Origin: Dermatobacter hominis
GTDB lineage: Bacteria > Actinomycetota > Acidimicrobiia > Acidimicrobiales > Microtrichaceae
Assembly: GCF_020715685.1 (NCBI RefSeq)
Contig: NZ_CP085840.1
Location: 992,001 to 1,056,000 of the forward strand
Direction of reading: 5' to 3'
Length of the DNA: 64,000 bases
Shown here piece after piece: positions 63,838-64,000 of this stretch; position 1 is the stretch's first letter; the number at the start of each line of letters is the position of its first letter. The notes beneath the pieces were generated by a model. That model did no database searches and had not been told where the DNA came from. It worked only from the letters and a program-made list of their open reading frames with translations. The translations under genes were made by a program, and so were the position numbers.

Positions 63838-64000
63838 GTGGCGACCCGCCCCGATCCGTTCCGGCCGCCGAAGCGGTTCGACCGGGACCAGGTCGAGTTC
63901 GGGCGGTCGCTCGCGTTCATCGACGCCACGTTCGCCATCGCGGCGACGTTGCTCGTGGTCACGCTGAACCCGAGCGACGCCGACTGGGCGAGCTGGTCGC
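63838..64000 (+). CDS. TMEM175-family (DUF1211) channel, partial at window edge
   Basis: The GTG at 63838 opens a reading frame cut by the window end after 54 codons. The first helix FGRSLAFIDATFAIAATLLVVTL resembles the TMEM175 (DUF1211) pore helix FSDxVFAIAxTLL. It is five bases from the phosphonatase-like gene, so co-transcribed. TMEM175-family proteins are potassium or proton channels. Confidence 0.6.
   Translation, partial: MATRPDPFRPPKRFDRDQVEFGRSLAFIDATFAIAATLLVVTLNPSDADWASWS

Overview
The window is a high-GC (roughly 70% or more G+C) stretch of bacterial chromosome. It carries about 57 genes and no rRNA, tRNA, CRISPR array or insertion sequence that I can see. Gene content and order point to an actinobacterium, most probably of the Acidimicrobiia. 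This rests on the whiG / M23 peptidase / rpsB-tsf-pyrH-frr-cdsA-dxr-site-2 protease-ispG order, an F420-type luciferase-like oxidoreductase, a DUF4012 protein, an RNase J next to dapA, and many GTG starts with GTGA/ATGA overlaps. The class-level placement is inference.

Layout. 1-3.5 kb (+): a Rieske oxygenase, a luciferase-like flavin/F420 oxidoreductase, a nucleoside phosphorylase and a MarR regulator. 3.5-5.9 kb (-): an MMPL exporter. 6.1-9.3 kb (-): RNase J, dapA (frame broken by an apparent 8-base loss) and a winged-helix protein, all translationally coupled. 9.4-14.7 kb (-): a diiron ferritin-like protein with a TetR regulator, a second TetR with SURF1, and an acyl-CoA ligase. 14.9-18.7 kb: a VTT-like membrane protein (+), dapB (-), an enoyl-CoA hydratase (-) and serB (+). 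18.8-26.9 kb (-): M16 peptidase, pnp, rpsO, an alpha/beta hydrolase, ribF, truB and rbfA. 27.1-30.2 kb (+): a DUF4012 protein and a small lipoprotein sit in opposite orientation between rbfA and infB. 30.5-37.4 kb (-): infB, ylxR, nusA, rimP and proS. 37.5-38.5 kb (+): an alpha/beta hydrolase followed by a repeat cluster. 38.7-50.4 kb (-): ispG, site-2 protease, dxr, cdsA, frr, pyrH, tsf, rpsB, M23 peptidase, whiG and xerC. 50.6-53.2 kb (-): dprA and comM/yifB. 53.5-60.0 kb: two tiny (+) genes, then (-) yraN, rplS, a lipoprotein hydrolase, trmD, rimM, khpA, rpsP and ffh. 60.1-64.0 kb (+): a DsbA-family protein, an ArsR/SRPBCC pair under a good promoter-operator, phnW with a PhnX-like phosphatase, and the start of a TMEM175-type channel.

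Together the minus-strand core supplies translation initiation and termination factors, ribosome maturation, RNA decay (RNase J, PNPase), the MEP isoprenoid pathway (dxr, ispG), phospholipid synthesis (cdsA), lysine/DAP synthesis (dapA, dapB), DNA uptake/recombination proteins and protein targeting (ffh).

The most unusual observations are these. Reading-frame breaks cluster in essential genes (dapA, three in nusA, ylxR, xerC), which suggests sequence errors. Two genes (ylxR, rimM) have CTG as the only plausible start. Tandem short repeats at gene 3' ends place the UGA stop in the loop of a GC hairpin. A repeat cluster follows the 37.5-38.5 kb hydrolase gene. Paired hairpins lie between rpsO and pnp. 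A hairpin with a U-run precedes the rimP-nusA operon. I did not find a convincing new defence or mobile system.
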